This document shows, in pieces, positions 37,874 to 49,801 of a stretch of 64,000 bases of DNA (position 1 is the stretch's first letter; each line of letters begins with the position of its first letter). This stretch comes from Quercus robur (lineage: Eukaryota > Streptophyta > Magnoliopsida > Fagales > Fagaceae), in NCBI RefSeq assembly GCF_932294415.1, contig NC_065535.1, positions 94,070,862-94,134,861 on the forward strand, written 5' to 3'. The translations under genes were made by a program, and so were the position numbers. The notes under the pieces are model-generated. The model saw nothing but the letters and a program-made list of their open reading frames with translations. It ran no database searches and was not told where the DNA came from.

Positions 37874-38109
37874 ATTGGCGCCGTCTGTGCGAAGGCTTGT
37901 GCGTTGGCGCGGCTGGCGGTGGAGTCAAGTCTTTATCAAGCAGAGGTCCGCGTAGCTTCCTCCATTTCCAGCAACATGCAGTTGTTGCTCCAACATAAAC
38001 TCCCGCTAGGGGCTACGTCTTGTAGTGCCAATGGCACGGGCAGCTCTAGGGGCTTCCAACCTCAAGCTAACTCTCCCCACCTTGGTCGAGGGGCTAACCT
38101 TCAAAGCAA

Positions 38110-39240
38110 AACTACAAGTTTTGGACAGAACCAAGGCCTTGCATGGTCCTCGGACTCAAGCCTATGGGGAAACCAACTACTTGAAAGAAAAAACTAAAAG
38201 TTTTGGATAGAACCAAAGTCTTGCATGGTCCTCGGACTCAAGCCTATGGGGAAACCAACTATTTGAAAGAAAAAACTACAAGTTTTGGACAGAACCAAGG
38301 CCTTGCATGGTCTTCGGACTCAAGCCTATGGGGAAACCAACTACTTAAAAGCAAAACCACAAGTTTTGGACAGAACCAAGGTCTTGCATGGTCCTCGGAC
38401 TCAAGCCTATGGGGAAACCAACTACTTAAAAGCAAAACCACAAGTTTTGGACAGAACCAAGGCCTTGCATGGTCCTCGGACTCAAGCCTATGGGGAAACC
38501 AACTACTTAAAAGCAAAACTACAAGTTTTGGACAGAACCAAGGTCTTGCATGGTCCTCGAACTCAAGCCTATGGGGAAACCAACTACTTGAAAGAAAAAA
38601 CTACAAGTTTTGGACAGAACCAAGGCCTTGCATGGTCCTCGGACTCAAGCCTATGGGGAAACCAACTACTTAAAAGCAAAACCACAAGTTTTGGACAGAA
38701 TCAAGGCCTTACATGGTCCTCGGACTCAAGCCTATGGGGAAACCAACTACTTAAAAGCAAAACCACAAGTTTTGGACAGAACCAAGGCCTTGCATGGTCC
38801 TCGGACTCAAGCCTATGGGGAAACCAACTATTTAAAAGCAAAACCACAAGTTTTGGACAGAACCAAGGCCTTGCATGGTCCTCGGACTCAAGCCTATGGG
38901 GAAACCAACTACTTAAAAGCAAAACCACAAGTTTTGGACAGAACCAAGGCCTTGCATGGTCCTCGGACTCAAGCCTATGGGGAAACCAACTACTTAAAAG
39001 CAAAACCACAAGTTTTGGACAGAACCAAGGCCTTGCATGGTCCTCGGACTCAAGCCTATGAGGAAACCAACTACTTGAAAGAAAAAACTACAAGTTTTGG
39101 ACAGAACCAAGGCCTTGCATGGTCCTCGGACTCAAGCCTATGGGGAAACCAACTACTTGAAAGAAAAAACTACAAGTTTTGGACAGAACCAAGGCCTTGC
39201 ATGGTCCTCGGACTCAAGCCTATGGGAAAGCCAACTACCT
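38110..39240 (+). repeat. 81-82 bp tandem array, about 14 copies
   Basis: Units contain AAGTTTTGGACAGAACCAAG, GCATGGTCCTCGGACTCAAG and GGGGAAACCAACTACTT. Spacing between successive units is 81 bp, or 82 bp in the variants reading GAAAGAAAAAAC. Because 81 is a multiple of three the array is open in several frames on both strands, so the long apparent proteins here are a repeat effect and not genes. Neighbouring units are nearly identical, which points to recent homogenisation. A degenerate unit follows near 39250. Confidence 0.93.
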
Positions 39241-39641
39241 AGAAGAGACAACATGGGGTTTGGACACAACTTGGACACTATATGGCCCTTAGAATCTACC
39301 CTCGGATCCTCAACACCAAGAGGATTGATGCAATACAGGGCAATGTGTTGTCAAAAATACAGTCAAAATCCCTCACAGCTCGGCTACCTTCTCGGATGAA
39401 TTATTTAGCGTTTATCGTTCTTGGACGGACGCCTTGCATGCATTACGAAGCGCTCAACCGTTATCTCGGTTAGTTTCAGGAGTTTAATTTACTGTTAATT
39501 ACCATTACTATACTTGATAATGTCAATAAGTTCAAATTAGTAGGAATTTATTTCAAAGTTTTTCCTACCCTAAGCATCATTAAAGGAAAATGCGCATTTA
39601 ATATTCATGCACAAAGTAGTGATTGCAAAAAAGAAAAGTAT

Positions 39642-40082
39642 TTGAGAGTAAGCAAATCCATTTCTTATTTAGACAAAAGAACAGTACAGTGTACAATGAA
39701 AGAGCTTAAACAAGCTCATACTGAAACTAACTACACAAGCGAAAAGAAAATATACAAGGGCATGAAGAAAAAGCCGAAGAAGAGATGCAGAGAAGAAACG
39801 TGCTGCCGCTCCAAAATTTTGTCTAAGGACGCCATTCCTCAATACTTTTACATGCCTATAACTCAGGCAGCAAAAGAACCCAACTTGGGGCTTGCACCGT
39901 TGAAGAAAAGGTGCAGAGAGCCCAACTCCGGGCTAGCGCTGCTGAAGAAAAGGTGCAGGGAACCCATCTTGCAACCAGCACCGTTGAAGAAAAGGTGCCG
40001 GGAGCCGGAAGTTGATGAGTCTCCACATAATCACGCTTGCGATAAAGCAGACGGCGCTGATGGCGGAAAACCTTGCTTCTGA
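39642..40082 (+). other. Open stretch with short repeats in the LTR element interior
   Basis: An open frame with three to four repeats of a 14-15 residue unit around LKKRCREP. I do not recognise any retrotransposon or host protein. It lies between the tandem array and the right LTR and is more likely repeat DNA than a gene. Confidence 0.35.
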
Positions 40083-40726
40083 CGCACCAAGAATCTGGTG
40101 CGACCAATACCTGCTTCGGATTTTGACTGAAAGAGGGAGAAATACCATCTCCCCCTTGTCAAAACGGGGGACTGACTTGAATCTGTGCCTTCCTTGTCCG
40201 GACCACATCACCTTGAGTATCAGAAGGATTCGGTGCCTCTGAAGCGTGTGAAGACCTTTCATCCCCACCCACGCCTCAAACATATTGCTCTGAGGCAGAA
40301 TGGTACTAGAGATGGAGATCGTGGGTATGGTGGAAGGATTATGATTCTGAAGGAAGCAGAAGGGTTTATATGTTAGGGGAGTGACCCCCTATCCTATTTA
40401 TACAGAGAGCAAACCGGTGGCATTTAATCCATGCAAGTTTCCAAGAAATGTTACAGACAAGGCAGACTTGGCTCAATTTCCAACCTCATCCGCAGCCGTA
40501 GGATCTGAAGATCCTCGTGAAGGTGCGTCTCGAATACTGGAACATCAAAGGGCTCCGCGTGAGTGAATAAAGGAATGCCTCTAAATTTGGCACGTCTCAC
40601 ATGGAAGCAGGAAAACACAAATATTAGTAGAAGTACAGAATTCAAGTGAGCCATGATGTGAGCCTTATTTCACCAAAACCCTCCTCCCCAACAACAAGGC
40701 CGGGCAGTAGGATTTTGAGGGGCTAT

Positions 40727-41402
40727 TGTGGGGCCCAAAATCTGCGGTCCCAGCCCACCTTGTATTAAGGGCCCAAAGCCCAGGTCGAGGAGCCCTACTA
40801 CCCAGGACGTATGATGAAAGTCCCTTAAAGGCCCAAGAATGTGGCCGAGGAGGATCTCACGCTCAATACCTCACAAAACACCTGAAGTAAAGGACAAACT
40901 CAGTACAAAAGCATTATAATGAAGAAAGCTGTCCACGTCGTAATGTGGAGCCCAGCACTTGACAAGCCCATACTCCAGACCTTGCTATTCAACTTTCTCC
41001 AACCACCCCCAACCACTCTGACGTATGGATTGATAGGACGAGTACTGACCCCAACGAAGGAAAAACTGACACGTAGGTGAAGAACGGGAAGTAAATACTA
41101 GTATAAAAGGGAAAGAGAGCGGAGACAAAAAGGGGGAATCCATAAAAAAGGAGAATGGTGAGAATGAGACGCTCCTCGGACTAAGTCCGAGGAGACAAAC
41201 CTTTCAAACCACATTCGTGTAAGGTTTAGCTATACAGGCCAAATCCACTTTCGTATGGGCTTCCATGAAAATCATGACTAAACCGCCGCCCAATGACCAA
41301 GGTCCAGCCTTTCTATCCCACTCTATATGAATTATATTGTTCGGGCCTTTTTATATACGAGACCAACGTTATTCTTGGGTCGTTAAAAATCGTGTCCCTA
41401 CA
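40727..41402 (+). repeat. Right LTR
   Basis: About 97 percent identical to the left LTR by eye, with one single-base length difference. It is followed by the target duplication CAGAC. Confidence 0.85.
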
Positions 41403-41681
41403 CAGACTATAGTGCATCACACTATTTAAAATTTCAAATGATATTTTATTATAACATTAAATTTGTATTAATTGATATGATGATTTATGAAATGATACTT
41501 GTGCATTAGTGCTTGCCAGAGGTGTAATGAAACGTGTATTGTTGTGTGAAACAAACGAAAGTATTTGTAAAACCGACAAAAGCAGATGGGACTGAGGATA
41601 AGAGTATATCTTCACGTGGTTTATTGGTGGAGGAGAGTGGAACTAGTATTATAAAAGAGAAATGATATGTCTACAATATTT

Positions 41682-41830
41682 CTACAACATTTTTACAACA
41701 AGTCCTAAGTGGTAGGTTATTATTGGTTTTTATTGTTAAGACAAAAAAGTAATCTTAATGTTAGTTTCAAATTTGAACCAATAACAAGTTAACAACTAAC
41801 CACATGTGATTTGTTGTAAAAATGTTGTAG
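41682..41830. mobile_element. Small MITE with CTACAACATTTTTACAACAA ends
   Basis: Left and right ends share an inverted repeat of about 45 bp starting CTACAACATTTTTACAACAA, continuing into the GTGGTAGGTTATTATTGG / GTGGTTAGTTGTTAAC region. The target duplication was not resolved and the true outer limits may be a few bases further out. There is no coding capacity. Confidence 0.6.
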
Positions 41831-41835
41831 TCCCC

Positions 41836-44228
41836 TCCAGTCTTGAAGTCTCATGTTCTCTCCCATTTTAAAACTGATGAAGGACACGCGGCAAAAATAA
41901 AATCCAAAGGTCACAAAGATGCCACGCCAAATACAACTTTTTTCTCACCTAAGAAGTAGTTAGGTGGGTTACTATTTCAAGGAGGAAAAAATAAAGAACA
42001 AAGTTAGAAACCCTACAAACTCATCATATATATTTATATTGAGGATGAATTTTGAAAATCTAACCGTTAGATTGCATGTTCTTATTACATCCTTAATGCT
42101 TACAAAATTTCAAAAAAATCAAAAATCGATTGTTATGTCATCAAACAAATATTATAATTTCAAGTGTTTGTAATCTAAAGTTGTATATAAAAAATAAGTT
42201 AATTGATCAAATAGTAAATAATACCTGATTTGAACGAAATTTGATATGCATATTAAGAACATAAGCAATATGAAATTCAACGGTTAGATTTTCAAAATTT
42301 ACATCAAAAAAAGAAATATATGAGAAGTTTGAAGAGTTTCTCTCCAAACTAATTTGGAGAGAAGTTTTATTCAAAAATAAAAATACATAATACTCCTGTC
42401 ACATGGATATATATCAAAATATGATCCTGCCATTTTTCATCATTTAAAAAAACAAATGTAGCCTTAAATGTGTTTTCTATCATCCAATATGTTTTATTTT
42501 TCTACTACTCAATTTTAATAATACTGTAAAATAATTTTAAAATATATAATTTTAATTTATTTCATATTTTCAATAAGTAAAAACATCTAAGTTGTAACTA
42601 TCAACGATATGTTTTGGAACTGATCCAAATAATGATTTTGAATATTAATATTTTTGCTATTTAGTTGTCTCCGTGTAAGCTTGTTCACTATGGTTTCTAT
42701 TTCCTCCAAAAAAAAAAAATGAAAAATAAGAAGAAGAAGGAGCCAATCTAAAAGATGTACAAAAATTAATGGGAAATTCTAAAGTTATTGTCAATTGTAT
42801 TTTAAGAAGCTTACAAATTAAATTGATAATAAATGTGATTGTTGTTATCTCAAAAATATATAAATAAATTTTTTAATTACTTTTTTTTGGCTTGTTTTTG
42901 AAAATTGACATATAAGTTTATGAGGTTTATCTAATAAAAATTTGTAATATCTTTAGCATTACCCAAAATTGTCTTCTCTGCTTTTTCCAGGACCAGGCTG
43001 AGTATTATGTCTCAAAACTCATTATACGTTGTTATTGGGACACCACAGAAGTTGGCATTCCTACTCTAGCATGTATGCAAAGAACATCAACTAAGCTCAT
43101 TCCAAATGTCATTTTAAGTTGTGCTTATTCAACAGCCCTGTTAGCTGGTGTGCCAAGCACAGAAGCAAATAAACTTATTTCCTTTTCCAGGTTGTGAAAA
43201 TACTTCTTCATTAAGCTGCATTTCAACTATAAAAGCATGGTATCATAGTAAGATATGAGAGAAAAATGGCCCCTGCGATCGTGTCAAAAAGAAACACAGT
43301 AAACCAGTGATACATTATAGGGAATGCTACATATGCATATTCCACGCTATTGCTACTTACCTATTGTATAACTTCGAAGATCACATAAGGAAAATTACAA
43401 GGAAACATTGAACACTCTAATATGGGATTGTCCTTGCAGCATCCCAATCAAAGTCAGAGAAGAAAAAGTTCGTGAATATCTAGTGAAATAACAGAGCTGA
43501 AATTGAAATTATCAAACTTCTTGCTTAATCAAGCTATAGAATTTGTCATCTAATGGACAACTTCTTGCCAGTGAGCTTTAGCTCAAACGGAAATTTCTCT
43601 CCTCGCAAGAATCAAAACCCACTGGTTGTGTGTATGAGTATAAACATTTCACGAAAAAATTATTTTCAACCTCATTTCTGAGTTCTAACTTCGTCACCAT
43701 GAGTTGTATTATCTGTGTCCTCAAATTTATCAGCTATTTAAGCAGCAGTTATGAAGTCCACTAACTCATTTAATACAGTATCTTGACCTGAGACATAACA
43801 TAATGAAATGAACAAACTGATTAATGCTGTTACCAAGTAAGAATGAAGCTCTTCTATGATAGAGAGAGGAAAAAAAAAGGCAAAATAAAACACAAGATGG
43901 AGTCTCATAGCCCAAGTACTGCCGATACTTCTTAAAGAAACAGTGCATCAATCAGATTAGTGTTGAAAACAAACACAAATCTGATATATGACATGTCACA
44001 GAGATGATTCAAATGTATTTATCCTAGTAGTTTAGTAGTTTTCTTCACAATCAATCTGCAAAGAGACAAGCAGATACCTAGCCAAGCAAGCCAAACACAC
44101 ACTAAACCATATGTAATTTAGCATAGTTCCCAATTTTATAGCAAGATATTCTCTGCGGTTACTAGTACATTCCAAATAATTCGTGTTGTATAGGCCACAA
44201 ACAAGTACAAATTTTTAGGCTCATCTCT
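41836..44228. other. Intergenic DNA, one unassigned open stretch
   Basis: Mostly AT-rich. On the plus strand 42991-43196 is open for 68 codons after TTTTCCAG, starting DQAEYYVSKLIIRCYW and ending in TGA. I do not recognise it, so it may be chance or part of a transcript. No other gene is supported. Confidence 0.3.
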
Positions 44229-44372
44229 GCATATAAATAAGTCTCGTTTGTAAACGAAGCACACAAGTTTATTTCCAAAGTTTTCCACCACCTAGAAAAT
44301 GCATATAAATAAGTCTCGTTTGTAAACGAAGCACACAAGTTTATTTCCAAAGTTTTCCACCACCTAGAAAAT
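44229..44372. repeat. 72 bp perfect-looking tandem duplication
   Basis: A 72 bp unit starting GCATATAAATAAGTCTCGTT occurs twice head to tail (44229-44300 and 44301-44372) with no difference that I can see, implying a recent duplication. No gene is evident around it. Confidence 0.9.
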
Positions 44373-45363
44373 CCCAAAATGTATCCGTCAATAGTCCCAG
44401 CAATACAATATGCTGACTCAAAATTTTCAGTTTTGATATAAAATGCAACTTCAAAATACAAGTCCTATCCTACGCCAATAACACGAACTCAAATGTGTAT
44501 TTCTGCCCATAATGTAACAGCAACTTAAACAACCCCCCAACCAAACCACATGCAGTTTTTTAATAAAAGATGAGAAACAAACCAGATGCAGTTTAGAGTA
44601 TACAAAATACTGTCATAAGCAATGGCTCCCCACACCAAAAAGGAAAAAAGTATGGGAAAATAAAGATAGAAAGTATCATTGAGTCCTTTAGGACTACAGA
44701 CTACATAATAAGTCAACTAACTATCCTGGCAACTTAGATTGCTAACATGCCTAGTGTTCCACAACAGGTAGCACTGAACCTCATAATCCAATGCCTATCC
44801 CACAGTATTCTAACAGGTTAGCAATCAAAGTTGCCAAGATAGTTTGGTAGAATTGTTAAAATAAATCGCATAAAAACTTTGCAATTCCACTAATTTGACA
44901 CCTTCAGGACTGCATAACCAAGGAAACATAAAGTCATACGAACAAGATCATAGCACTATAGCATTAAGTAGGTTACTCGAGTATACTACAAAGACAGAAT
45001 TAAACATAACTCTAAAACGGCATCGTTTTGTAGTTACCGTTAGGAACTTACTCTTTCCCTGACAAGAAGCTATGAAAGGCCGAACAGAGAAACTAAGGAA
45101 GGAGAGAAAAACTCAAAAAAGAAAACCCAATAGGAGAAGAATTACGAAATACAAACTAAACAAAGAGAACCAAGAGACCAATAAGCAATGCACAGAATTA
45201 AGCAGAGGCTTGCTTTGGTTATTGCCGTGAGCTTTAAGCCAAGGAAAAGAAATCGAAATCGAAATCGGAATCGGAATCAGATACAGAGTCGGAACCCACA
45301 TATTACTAGTACAATTTATAAGTAACCGACTTTTTTTAATGAGGCCGACTTAGCGCCAATGCA
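44373..45363. other. DNA upstream of the pseudokinase gene
   Basis: No gene is firmly supported. On the minus strand an open stretch from 45301 to 45113 begins MWVPTLYLIPIPI and is only about 220 bp from the kinase-like start, so a divergent transcript is possible. Its low-complexity start argues against a protein. Confidence 0.3.
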
Positions 45364-45373
45364 AATAAATACC
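45364..45373 (+). promoter_or_regulatory. Possible TATA box of the pseudokinase gene
   Basis: AAATAAATAC lies about 155 bp upstream of the start codon at 45524, a spacing that would give a leader of about 120 nt. It deviates from the TATATAA consensus. Confidence 0.3.
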
Positions 45374-45523
45374 CACCCCAGCAGGACACCACCCTCAGAT
45401 TTCATACGTTAGGTTTATTCTTCTTGCTCTACTGCTAAACAAGAGGTTCACTTTTTTTTTTTTTTTCTTGAAGATTCTTGTTTTTCAACCCTCAAGAACT
45501 GCTATATTTTCTTCTTCTCTACC

Positions 45524-48500
45524 ATGGCTGATCGAGAGGTCCAATATCCATCAACTTCTCATTCCTACAAATTGATTAGTATAATTTCTAGCAGTGCTAG
45601 TTCCACGGTTTACAAGGCCAAGTATTTGAACACTGTGGTGGCAATCAAAATAATTCATCTTGAAAAATCGGGTTCAAATTTGGAGAGTGGTTTACGTGAT
45701 GCAAGAGAAGTCTCACATGAAAACATTCTTACTGCCTACTGTTTCTTTAGATCTAATGATTGTATTTGGGTGATATTGCCATTGATGTATTCTTTATCAT
45801 TGATAAAAGATTATTTGCCTCATAGGTTAAACGAGCGACAGATTGCCATTATTTTGAAACCAACTCTAACGGCATTGTCTTTTCTTCACAGACAGAATAT
45901 ATTTCACAAAAACTTGAAGCTATCTAATATTTTGATAGACTCGAATGGATCAGTTAAAATCTCTGACTTTGGTACCTCGAGCTCAAGTTCCAAGTACGTA
46001 AAAAGCAAAAAGTCAGTGTTATATTGGATTGCACCAGAGGCAAGAAACTCACGACGACAACGTAATAATGACAATGCTAAGGCTGATATATGGAGTTTTG
46101 GAATTTGCGCATTAGAATTATTTCATGGTGGTCCTCCTATAACTTGTCTCCCTAATTCAAAGCCTTTGCTACAACAAATTAGAGAAAGGATTGAATTACC
46201 AGATGGGTATGAGAATTATATTACAAATCCAAGAAAATTGTCCGAAAAATTCTGTGAAGTAGTGAAAAGTTGCTTGAGTCCAAATCCTGAAAGCAGGCCC
46301 ACAACCGAAGATTTGCTATGTTACCCATTTTTCGAGAATCGTAGGAATAGTGAGGTTTGTCTCAAAAAACTGGTGAATGAGGTTGAAGGCAAGGTTAGGG
46401 AGATTAGTGAACCCAATATTACTTTGGGCAAATTTGATGAAACGTTAGGCTTATTAAAATCAAGTGGTGGAGTTGATGATAGAAGGGTTACCATGCAGAT
46501 TCGAGTACCTTCTCATGCACACACTGAGGTAATCTATACTTTTGAGTTTACTTTGCATTTAAAATTTTGAACTCTATATTAAACGTGCTATTTGAACTTG
46601 ATTTATAACAAAATGGAGCATGACCTTATGATAACCTATATGTGTATTTGCATAGCTATGACTTTTTATTAGAGTCTCAAATTATATGTGAGGGTTTTAA
46701 TTAGATTTATATTTTGAATGCTTTAACTCAAGAGTTGAATCCTATTTTACAATGTTATTTAATATTTTTTTAAGTAAGGTTCATTTAGTTTGTCAAATTT
46801 GGTTTCTCTGTATTAGAGGTAACACGAGTTCCATCCAACAAAAAATAAGAAAATAATAATAATAAGTTCTAATTCTGCTACTTTCTTTTTGGTTGTTAAA
46901 TGCAGAATATTGAGGCTGATGGTATGGTTCATAGGGCAACTAAGCGAAGTAGAGTAGTACACGCTAATTCCACTCAGGTAAATCTATACTTTGAGTTTCT
47001 ATTGTATTTAAAAATTTTGAACTTTATATTTGAACTCATTGTCAAAAATAATATTGAGACTGATGGTACATTCTTTGTGGTTGTTAAATGTAGAATATTG
47101 AGTCTGTTGCTACAATTGATAGGGTTACTCAATTTCAAACAATCAATGAGTCAACTCAAGCAAATGTAGGTCCTAGTGCCAATGGACATGTAAATGTGGG
47201 TATTCAGTCTGAAATTGTTGAACCACCCAATGGCTCAACTCAGGTAAATCTATACTTTTGAGTTTCCATTGCATTTAAAATTTTGAACTTTATATTTGCA
47301 TTCATTGTCAAAAATAATATCAAGATTGATGGTACATTCTGTGTGGTTGTTAAATGCAGAATATTGGGACTGATGGAACAATTGATAGGGTTACTCAACC
47401 TCAACATTTTCAAACAATCAATGAGTCAACTCATGTAAATGTTGGTCCTAGTGCCAATGGACATGTAAATGTGGGTATTCAATCTGAAATTGCTGAACCA
47501 CCCAATGGCTCAACTCAGGTAAATCTATACTTTTGATTTTCCATTGCATTTAAAATTTTGAACTTTATGTTTGAATTCATTGTCAAAAATAATATTAAGA
47601 TTGATGGTACATTCTGTGTGGTTGTTAAATGCAGAATATTGGGATTGATGGAACAATTGATAGGGTTACTCAACCTCAACATTTTCAAACAATCAATGAG
47701 TCAACTCATGTAAATGTAAGTCCTAGTGTCAATGGACATGTAAATGAGGATACTCAGTCTCAACTTTTTGAACCACCCAATGGGTCAACTCAGGTAAATT
47801 TATACTTTCGAGTTTCCATTGCATTTAAAATTTTGTACTTTATATTTGAACTCACAAGCTCTTACAAGAAAAGAAAGTGTTATTTGAGCTTGGTCTATGA
47901 CAAAATGGAGCAACAGAAAGTACCTTAATAACATTTTGAGCATATGATCATTGTGTGTGTGGGTTTGTATAGCTATGAATTTTAATCAATGACGAAGCCT
48001 TAATTATACATAATGGTCATAATAAGATTTTGGGGTCTATTTTGAATGCTTTAGACCACAACAAGTTAAATCATATTCTACAATGTAATCTAATATTTGT
48101 TTTGTGGGGTTCATTTAGTTTGTCAAATTTGGTTTCACTAGATTATGGCATTTATTAAAAATAATAATAATACTAAATAACGAGTTCTAATTTGCTACCT
48201 TCTTTTTGGTTGTTAAATGCAGAATATTGAGACTTATGGTATAGTTGGTAGGGTTTCTCAATCGGTTCCTAGTGACAATGGACATGTAAATGAGGGTACT
48301 CAATCTCAACCTTTTCAACCACCCCCTGGGTCAACTCTGGTAAATCCATACTTTTGAGCTTCCATTACATTTGAAATTTTGAACTTTATATTTGAACTCA
48401 TCGTCACAACAAGCTCTTACAAGAGGTGAGGAAGTGTTATTTGAGGTCTATGATAAAATGGACCAATAGAAATTATCTTACTAACATTTTGAGCTTATGA

Positions 48501-49462
48501 TCATCCTGTGTGTGGGTTTGTAGAGCTATGAATTTTATCTATAACAAAGTGTAAATTGTGAGTTAAATACTATTCTACAAATTTGTTTTGTGGAGTTCTT
48601 TTAGTTTTTCAAAATCGGCTTCATTAGATTAGAGATAACGATTTCCATACATCAAAAAATATAAAATAATAATAACAATAATAACAAGTTCTAATTTTGC
48701 TACTTTTTTTTTGGTTTTTAAATGCAGGATATTGAGACTTATGATACGGTTCGCAGGGCTACTCAGCGGATTGGAGTTGGTCGTGCTAGGATTCCTCCAT
48801 CTCGACCTTCTCAATTACAACATGAGCCAACTCTAGTAATTAAGTGTCCTAGTGGCAATGGACAGGTAAATGAGGAGGGTCCTCACTCTCGACCTTCTAG
48901 ACCAGCCACTGAGTCAACTCCGAGTCCTAGTGCCAGTGAGACCAATGAGGCTATTACTATGGACTATACTGATGATCTAAGTCTAATTTTTCAAAGGAAT
49001 TGGCTGAGAAATTGGGATGAAAAGTTAAAGCAAAAGATACCTGAGATCTCTCAGCTTTCAACTAGGGTGAAAGATATGAATGCCTTCCTGGATGATGAAA
49101 TAAGGAACATCACAGAATATCGTAATGAAATAAGAAACGTCATAGAACATCATACTAAAATAAGGAACGCCACACATCTAGAAGGGTTGAAAGATTTCCT
49201 GCTTAATCCCAATATCCTCTCAAGTCCTAGGCAAATTGTGCTTGATAGTATGAGCTTTGGGGAATTACTCAATGCCTTATTAGATTGCATGAAAAAGCAA
49301 ATGAATGAGGTTGGTAATTTAAGGAATTTATATTTACCATCAGATTACAGTGTGTCTGAGCAAGAGCAAATGATGATGAAGAGGTTGCTTCAGTCAGTGT
49401 TGACCATGCTGCACGAGGAGGAGGACATCATTCAACATTTCAAGACTCAACGTTCTTTTTAA
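45524..49462 (+). CDS. BLUS1/STE20-like pseudokinase with amplified middle exons
   Basis: Seven exons, all phase 0: 45524-46528, 46906-46977, 47094-47243, 47360-47518, 47635-47793, 48223-48339 and 48728-49462, giving 798 residues. Exon 1 (335 residues) is a kinase fold closest to plant STE20 kinases of the BLUS1 type: VVAIK (Lys42), NILIDSNGSVKISDFG, WIAPEA and KADIWSFGICALEL. The catalytic HRD is HKN (Asn130 replaces Asp) and the glycine loop (about residues 19-31) is Ser-rich with no glycine, so phosphotransfer is unlikely; Lys42, Asn135 and DFG 148-150 remain. Exons 2-6 encode related low-complexity modules starting NIE/NIG and mostly ending GSTQ. The last exon adds a mostly helical, charged domain (WLRNWDEKLKQKIPEISQL onward) that I do not recognise. 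A role as a scaffold or regulator is an inference. The exon-intron reading fits throughout with no in-frame stop. Confidence 0.8.
46529..48727 (+). repeat. Tandem exon-intron array inside the pseudokinase gene
   Basis: Each module is an acceptor (GGTTGTTAAATGCAG or near), an exon, and an intron that starts GTAAAT (GTAATC in intron 1) and continues CTATACTTTTGAGTTTCCAT-like. Exons 3, 4 and 5 are 50, 53 and 53 codons with very high identity and sit 266 and 275 bp apart, separated by short introns of about 116 bp. Introns 1, 5 and 6 are longer (about 377-429 bp) and share an extra stretch around AACATTTTGAGC and GGTTTGTATAGCTATGA. So there are a long and a short form of the same module. Confidence 0.85.
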
Positions 49463-49801
49463 TCTTTTTTTTTAGAGGAAGAACGTTCTTTTTAATCTTG
49501 TTTCTAGTAGTTGGGAACTTTCATTTTTGTCTTTCAAAATAGAATTTAATTTTGGAATTTGTCATTAGCATTTAATAAATTGTTATCGTGTTTGACAATG
49601 GAAAAATTATGAATGTTCTTTTAGTTGTTATTCTGAAATTTTATTTTTGGCTTCTCATGCCTCTTCTAATTTCTGATTTGGGGCTTTAAACCAAAAACAA
49701 TTGATTTCTATGACAAGTGTTTTGTACCAAAAGATTAGGCCCTAATTAAATTTTGCAATTAATTTATCCTTATTTAGCTAACAAATTTAACACATTATTT
49801 C

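Larger units (their letters stand above)
37197..41402 (+). mobile_element. Non-coding LTR retrotransposon (LARD-like)
   Basis: This fossil has two LTRs of about 676 bp (37197-37873 and 40727-41402) that begin TGTGGGGCCC and are flanked by the 5 bp duplication CAGAC (37192-37196 and 41403-41407). A primer-binding-like site, TGGCGCCGTCTGTG, lies at 37876-37889; its first ten bases fit the complement of tRNA-Asp, as in several Ty3/gypsy lineages. A purine-rich tract precedes the right LTR. I counted about 22 differences between the LTRs, near 3 percent, suggesting an insertion of roughly one to several million years depending on the rate used. No gag or pol is recognisable, so it would have depended on another element. 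The interior is dominated by a tandem array. Confidence 0.88.

Noticed and set aside
38203-39242. Long open frames of up to 258 codons on both strands
   Set aside because: They are produced by the 81-82 bp tandem units; the same sequence is open in several frames and both strands, which is a repeat effect.
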